A DNA stretch of 9,234 nt from JADHZC01 sp964409505 (GTDB lineage Bacteria > Pseudomonadota > Alphaproteobacteria > Rickettsiales > Rickettsiaceae): the NCBI GenBank assembly GCA_964409505.1, contig CAYPDK010000006.1, positions 1 to 9,234 of the forward strand, read 5' to 3'. The notes beneath the pieces are model-generated. The model was not told where the DNA came from and did not search any database. It worked only from the letters and a program-made list of their open reading frames with translations. Below, one piece after another: positions 5,776 to 9,234 of the stretch. The translations under genes were made by a program, and so were the position numbers. Each line of letters begins with the position of its first letter. The stretch's first letter is position 1.

Positions 5776-7398
5776 TTACTCAAGAATAGACTCTATTGCA
5801 TCTAAAGCAATTATTTTTTTAAAAATTTTTTGTGCAATAGGAGCTGCAGTAGAGGCACCTCCTAAAAATTTATTAGAAAAAGCATTTTTTTGAGGAGTGT
5901 CAAATCCTACCATAAGAACATATTTAGGTTTTTCAATAGGTAATACTCCTATAAAAGAAGAAATTCTTTCACTTTTATGGTACTTGCCTAAAGTATTCTT
6001 GTAGGCAGTTCCTGTTTTTCCTCCTATATTATACCCACCAATAATAGCATTTCTACCCGTACCTTGTTCTACTGCTAGACGTAACAACTTTTTCATTTTA
6101 TTAGAAGTCATTTCTGAAAAAATTTTTTTAGGAAGAGCTGACTTTTGTTTTTTTATCAAGGTGATAGGATAGAGAAATCCTCCATTTATTATAGGTATAA
6201 ATGCTTTTACAAAATGTGCAGGACTTTGAGCAATCCCGTATCCATAAGACATAGTCATAAGATTTAAGTCTTTGCAAGCATCATAAGGTAAAAATAAAGG
6301 ATAAGCCTTTTCAGATATCTCTAATTCTTCAATTCTATCAAATAATCCTAATTCCTGCAGATAAGAATATACCTTATCCTTGCCTATCTCAAGGATAATT
6401 TTACTTGCTCCAACATTACTAGAATGTAAAAAAATCTCGTCAATCCCACTTAGTCTATTCATTTTATGAGTATCCTTAATAAGATAATTCCCTATTTTCA
6501 TATCTTCTATCATATACACATCATCCAAGGAGATAGTATTAGTATCAAAGCCTATAGACAAAGTGATAGCCTTCATACAAGATCCTATTTCATAATTTGC
6601 CTGAGTTATAGTATTAAAAAAATTATCCTTAGTTTGAATATTTAAATTATTTGGATCAAAATCTGGTTTGCTTACCATTGCAAGAATGTCTCCATTATTA
6701 GGATTAACTACAATACCAAATGCAGCATTAGCCTGAAAAAGTTCAATAGCAGCTTCTAATTCTTGATAGAGAATATTTTGTATTCTAATGTCAATTGTCA
6801 ACTCTAAAACTGTAGGTAGATTTTTTTTAGTAAGCTCACATTTGGAGCAGTTAAGAAAATCATTAAAATATCTCTCTATTCCTGCAAGACCTTCCATATC
6901 TCGGTTAACATATCCTATTACATGAGACAACAATTTTTCGTAAGGATAAACTCTTTTTTCATAATTTTCTATTTCTATCCCAGGCAAAAAAAACTCGTTT
7001 ATTAATTTCTCTTTTTCTTGTAGAGAAATATCTCTTTTGACCCAAACAAAAGTTTTATTTTGATTTTCATAAAAAGAATTTAATAACTTTTGTTTCTTAA
7101 GGTCTGAAAAGACAGATAATAATCTCTCTACTGTAAAGTTAATATCAATAATCTTTTTAGGATTCATAAATACTGATGATACAGGAATATTGGTAGCAAG
7201 CACCATTCCATTTCTATCTAAAATATTGAGTCTTGAAAATTTACTTTCCTTAGATGAAAAGTTATAATTTGAAGACTTTTTCTGTCCAAAATTATGTGAA
7301 AGATAAAATATCCTAAAAAAGATAAAACAAAATACCAAAAAAAATAATGAAAATACTATTGATAATTTATTTTTTGTATTCCAAAAAGAGTCCAGCAC
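5776..7398 (-). CDS. ftsI: Septal peptidoglycan transpeptidase FtsI (PBP3)
   Basis: Monofunctional class B penicillin-binding protein that cross-links septal peptidoglycan as part of the divisome. The 540-residue protein has a short cytoplasmic N-terminus, one membrane anchor (about 12-33), and a pedestal domain with RLNILDRNG (56-64) and GYVNRDMEGLAGIERYF (162-178). The transpeptidase domain carries SCMK (273-276, catalytic Ser273), SSN (326-328) and KTGT (461-464), so all three active-site motifs are present. SFIGVLP (480-486) and the GASTAAPIAQKI tail also match the family. The start is GTG at 7398; the next in-frame ATG would remove the membrane anchor. It lies seven bases after the ftsL stop and has no Shine-Dalgarno. 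A CSKC pair (184-187) sits between the pedestal and transpeptidase domains and is unusual. The gene is followed by der rather than by murE. Intact catalytic motifs imply that the cell still makes septal peptidoglycan. Confidence 0.95.
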   Translation of the reverse strand: MLDSFWNTKNKLSIVFSLFFLVFCFIFFRIFYLSHNFGQKKSSNYNFSSKESKFSRLNILDRNGMVLATNIPVSSVFMNPKKIIDINFTVERLLSVFSDLKKQKLLNSFYENQNKTFVWVKRDISLQEKEKLINEFFLPGIEIENYEKRVYPYEKLLSHVIGYVNRDMEGLAGIERYFNDFLNCSKCELTKKNLPTVLELTIDIRIQNILYQELEAAIELFQANAAFGIVVNPNNGDILAMVSKPDFDPNNLNIQTKDNFFNTITQANYEIGSCMKAITLSIGFDTNTISLDDVYMIEDMKIGNYLIKDTHKMNRLSGIDEIFLHSSNVGASKIILEIGKDKVYSYLQELGLFDRIEELEISEKAYPLFLPYDACKDLNLMTMSYGYGIAQSPAHFVKAFIPIINGGFLYPITLIKKQKSALPKKIFSEMTSNKMKKLLRLAVEQGTGRNAIIGGYNIGGKTGTAYKNTLGKYHKSERISSFIGVLPIEKPKYVLMVGFDTPQKNAFSNKFLGGASTAAPIAQKIFKKIIALDAIESILE

Positions 7399-7405
7399 AA
7401 AATTA

Positions 7406-7768
7406 TTAACTAAGATTTTTTATGTGTTTTTTTATTTGTACGATATTTTTATCGAACTCTTCAGAGCAGATTTTTATATCAGATCTCTTAGGGTTAGAAG
7501 TAATTTGATAAAGCTTAGGAGCGTATAGATTCAAATATTTTGCAGAAAGATTTTGTAATCGTACAGGTTTTAATAGGTAATTAAACTCTGCTTCAAGTAT
7601 TTTAATATTAGTCTCTTCATGCTCTATTGCATTATTGATCATTTTAATTTCTTTTTGTATCAAAGAAACCTTATTTTTAACATAAAACATAGAAGAAATA
7701 ACAAGTACTACAGATAGTAAAATTACAATTTTAACTTTTTGTATTTCAAATATTTCAAAAATCCACAT
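7406..7768 (-). CDS. ftsL: Cell division protein FtsL-like
   Basis: Small bitopic membrane protein of the divisome, expected to pair with FtsB and FtsQ and to help activate FtsWI. Of its 120 residues, about 12-30 form one hydrophobic segment. A charged region rich in Ile, Lys and Glu follows (about 31-61) with the spacing expected of a periplasmic coiled coil. The segment FNYLLKPVRLQNLSAKYLNL (61-80) matches the FtsL pattern of an aromatic residue, then RP/KP-x-RLQ-L-A-KYL. The basic tail (about 95-120) is not recognisable. Overall similarity in this family is low, so the call rests on the topology, this motif and the position between rsmH and ftsI. The ATG at 7768 lies 11 bases after the rsmH stop with no Shine-Dalgarno. 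The frame closes with two consecutive TAA codons. Confidence 0.85.
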   Translation of the reverse strand: MWIFEIFEIQKVKIVILLSVVLVISSMFYVKNKVSLIQKEIKMINNAIEHEETNIKILEAEFNYLLKPVRLQNLSAKYLNLYAPKLYQITSNPKRSDIKICSEEFDKNIVQIKKHIKNLS

Positions 7769-7779
7769 ATCAATATATA

Positions 7780-8709
7780 TTAATTTAACAAAGTTATTCT
7801 CTCTGCAGCTCTTAATCTTGCAGATCTAGACCTTTTATTATTTTGTACTTCTTTATATGAAGGCATAATAGGTTTTTTTGTTAAAATTTTTAACCATTTA
7901 GTATTGTCTTGGTGATCTTTGTCTTGCAATAAATGTTTTTTTGGTAAAATTTCATATTTTTTGAAAAAATGTTTGATTAATCTATCTTCAAGGGAATGAA
8001 ATGATACAAAAACAACCCTAGCATGAGGATTCATTAACTCTTTTAAGCTTTTCAAAAAATCTTCTATAGATTTTAATTCTTGATTAATATAAATTCTAAT
8101 AGCCTGAAAAGTTTTTGTTACTGGATCAATTTTAGATCTTGTATAATGCATAGATTTTCTAATAATAGTAGCTAATTCTATTGTAGTATTAATAATCTTC
8201 TTCTTCCTATTCATTACTATTGCTTTAGCTATTGCTTTTGATTGTACCTCTTCTCCGTAATGATAAATTATATCTGCAAGATCTTTTTCCTGCATGTAAT
8301 TTACTACTTCAAACGCTGATTCGAGTTTGCTTTGAATTGGTTTACTTTCCATCCTCATATCAAGTTTTGATTCTTTTTGAAAGGAAAAACCTCTAGAGGC
8401 AGAATCTAATTGCATAGAGGAGACTCCGAGATCTAAAACGATTCCATCAAATTTTTTAGGAGACAATATTTCTATAGCCTTAGCAAAATTTGTATTAATA
8501 AAGCTAAAGTTATCAGGAAATTGATCTTGTACTTCTTTTGCGTAAGTAGTAACGGAACTGTCTCTATCAAGACCTACAACAGAACAATTCGCAGATTCTA
8601 ATATAGCTTTACTATAACTACCCGCACCAAAAGTACAATCAAGATAAAATTTTCTATCCTTAGGATTCACAATATTCAACATATCATCAAGTAAAACAGG
8701 CTTATGCAT
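7780..8709 (-). CDS. rsmH: 16S rRNA (cytosine(1402)-N(4))-methyltransferase RsmH
   Basis: SAM-dependent methyltransferase (formerly MraW) that N4-methylates C1402 of 16S rRNA in the decoding centre. The 309-residue protein is full length. It begins MHKPVLLDDML, followed by the SAM loop DCTFGAGSYS (24-33), the acidic ribose-binding stretch LDRD (47-50), DLGVSSMQLD (93-102), RGFSFQ and LDMRM (106-120), TFQAIRI (210-216), SFHSLEDR (236-243) and SRSARLRAAER (294-304). The only notable change is Ser31, where GGYS is usual (GSYS here). The ATG at 8709 is well supported: TAGGT sits about eight bases upstream and overlaps the mraZ stop, which suggests translational coupling. It is the second gene of the dcw run, in the usual place between mraZ and ftsL. 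Confidence 0.97.
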   Translation of the reverse strand: MHKPVLLDDMLNIVNPKDRKFYLDCTFGAGSYSKAILESANCSVVGLDRDSSVTTYAKEVQDQFPDNFSFINTNFAKAIEILSPKKFDGIVLDLGVSSMQLDSASRGFSFQKESKLDMRMESKPIQSKLESAFEVVNYMQEKDLADIIYHYGEEVQSKAIAKAIVMNRKKKIINTTIELATIIRKSMHYTRSKIDPVTKTFQAIRIYINQELKSIEDFLKSLKELMNPHARVVFVSFHSLEDRLIKHFFKKYEILPKKHLLQDKDHQDNTKWLKILTKKPIMPSYKEVQNNKRSRSARLRAAERITLLN

Positions 8710-8721
8710 AATATTTACCTA

Positions 8722-9162
8722 TTAAAATCTTAACATTTTCTTTTTAACTTTTTCTTCCGCATCTGCTACATGTTTTTGTAACAAATTTGGATTCCAAATC
8801 TCAAATATTTCTCCTTTTCCTATAAATTCTACATTATTTTTTAAATTGAATCGTACAAGAAATTTGTTAGGAATAATCACTCGTCCGTCTTTATCTATCA
8901 TCAAATGTAGAGCAGATCCAAAAATTACTGTTTCAAAGGCTATTTTTTCTTCAAAAGAATCATTCATTTTATTAGCCATATGCACCAAATTATCCAGATA
9001 ATCTAAGCTACAACATTCAATACAATCATATTTTGTTGACGGATATATTATAAGATCAAATTTATTCTCAGTCTTAAACAAGATATTTCTATAAGACGCA
9101 GGTACAGATACCCTACCCTTTTGATCAATTTTATTTAAATATCTTGATAAAAAAAATCTCAT
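8722..9162 (-). CDS. mraZ: Transcriptional regulator MraZ
   Basis: DNA-binding regulator at the head of the division/cell-wall cluster, known in other bacteria to form ring oligomers and to repress its own operon. The 146-residue protein has two AbrB-like half-repeats. The first contains NKIDQKGRVSVPASYR (10-25) and the second IDKDGRVIIPNKFL (89-102). FIGKGEIFEIWNP (113-125) then matches the family's conserved C-terminal strand and helix, before a Lys-rich tail. Length and motif order are normal. Each half carries the conserved GRV.(V/I)P core, so DNA binding is likely intact. The ATG at 9162 agrees with family starts, though two to three residues longer than the common MF(L)G opening. There is no Shine-Dalgarno. 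The rsmH start is 12 bases beyond its stop. The upstream DNA holds phased TGG repeats and a promoter, as expected for autoregulation. Confidence 0.95.
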   Translation of the reverse strand: MRFFLSRYLNKIDQKGRVSVPASYRNILFKTENKFDLIIYPSTKYDCIECCSLDYLDNLVHMANKMNDSFEEKIAFETVIFGSALHLMIDKDGRVIIPNKFLVRFNLKNNVEFIGKGEIFEIWNPNLLQKHVADAEEKVKKKMLRF

Positions 9163-9180
9163 TTTATAAAATGCAATTTA

Positions 9181-9210
9181 TGGGAATCTATGGTATATTA
9201 TGGAATATAT
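9181..9210. promoter_or_regulatory. Three 10-bp-phased TGG repeats, probable MraZ operator
   Basis: On the plus strand, TGGGAATCTA (9181-9190), TGGTATATTA (9191-9200) and TGGAATATAT (9201-9210) lie head to tail. TGG recurs at exactly 10-base intervals, each preceded by A. MraZ in Escherichia coli binds TGGGN repeats separated by five bases, which is the same 10-base period and repeat number. Here the TGG strand is opposite to the direction of mraZ transcription, so the operon strand reads CCA. The repeats overlap the candidate -10 and the likely start site, a position suited to repression. Confidence 0.5.
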
Positions 9211-9225
9211 TTTAATATATGTCTA
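9197..9225 (-). promoter_or_regulatory. Candidate sigma-70 promoter of the mraZ operon
   Basis: On the minus strand, TAGACA (9225-9220), a 17-base spacer and CATAAT (9202-9197) match the sigma-70 hexamers at 5 of 6 positions each with ideal spacing. The start site would fall near 9188-9191, giving a leader of about 26-29 bases before the mraZ ATG at 9162. The hexamers bracket one of the three phased TGG repeats and overlap another, consistent with autorepression by MraZ. I see no further promoter between here and der, so this may drive all five genes. Confidence 0.5.
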
Positions 9226-9234
9226 TATTTTTTT

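Noticed and set aside
5675..5893. 72-codon open frame on the plus strand across the der/ftsI junction
   Set aside because: It is antisense to the der start and the ftsI end, both well supported, and has no motif of its own.
1..9234. CRISPR array, transposon, tRNA or rRNA gene, toxin-antitoxin or defence system
   Set aside because: I read both strands for regular repeats with spacers, terminal inverted repeats, tRNA-like arms and small paired genes. All coding space is taken by known housekeeping genes and the gaps are short.

Overview
The window is very AT-rich and gene-dense, with eight complete protein genes and no RNA gene, insertion sequence or CRISPR array that I can see. All eight genes end in TAA, and tryptophan is encoded by TGG, so the standard code applies. 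Gene content and sequence details point to an alphaproteobacterium with a reduced, AT-biased genome, most likely a Rickettsiales- or Holosporales-type intracellular bacterium. The supporting details are a separately encoded transhydrogenase subunit of the PntAB type, Der with an NKAE motif and an LSV.D segment, and a small alphaproteobacterial-type FtsL. The family and genus cannot be fixed from the sequence alone.

Left half, plus strand: an AT-rich leader of about 300 bases (1-303) is followed by pccB (304-1845) and pccA (1866-3896). These are the carboxyltransferase and the biotin carboxylase/biotin carrier subunits of a propionyl-CoA-type acyl-CoA carboxylase. They are 20 bases apart and are probably one operon. 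The pair would carboxylate propionyl-CoA to methylmalonyl-CoA, which feeds the TCA cycle at succinyl-CoA. The PccB residue I align with a known substrate-specificity position is Ile rather than the usual Asp, so acetyl-CoA may also be accepted.

Middle, minus strand: pntAB (4227-3919) encodes a small membrane subunit of proton-translocating NAD(P) transhydrogenase. It stands alone, without its usual partners pntAA and pntB, and converges on pccA with only 22 bases between the stop codons. A 133-base gap (4228-4360) separates it from der and holds a candidate promoter and several short inverted repeats.

Right half, minus strand, read from 9234 leftward: a promoter and three 10-bp-phased TGG repeats precede mraZ, then rsmH, ftsL, ftsI and der, all with gaps of about 7-32 bases. 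The first four are the classical start of the division and cell-wall (dcw) cluster: transcriptional regulator, 16S rRNA methyltransferase, divisome membrane protein and septal transpeptidase. The usual next genes, murE and murF, are missing here, and the ribosome-assembly GTPase gene der occupies that place. The run therefore links division, septal peptidoglycan synthesis and ribosome maturation in one likely transcript.

I found no convincing undescribed system. The points most worth a second look are the MraZ-type operator architecture, the der-for-murE junction, the orphan pntAB, the PccB specificity residue, the degenerate first GTPase domain of Der, and a 12-A slippery tract near the start of pccB.
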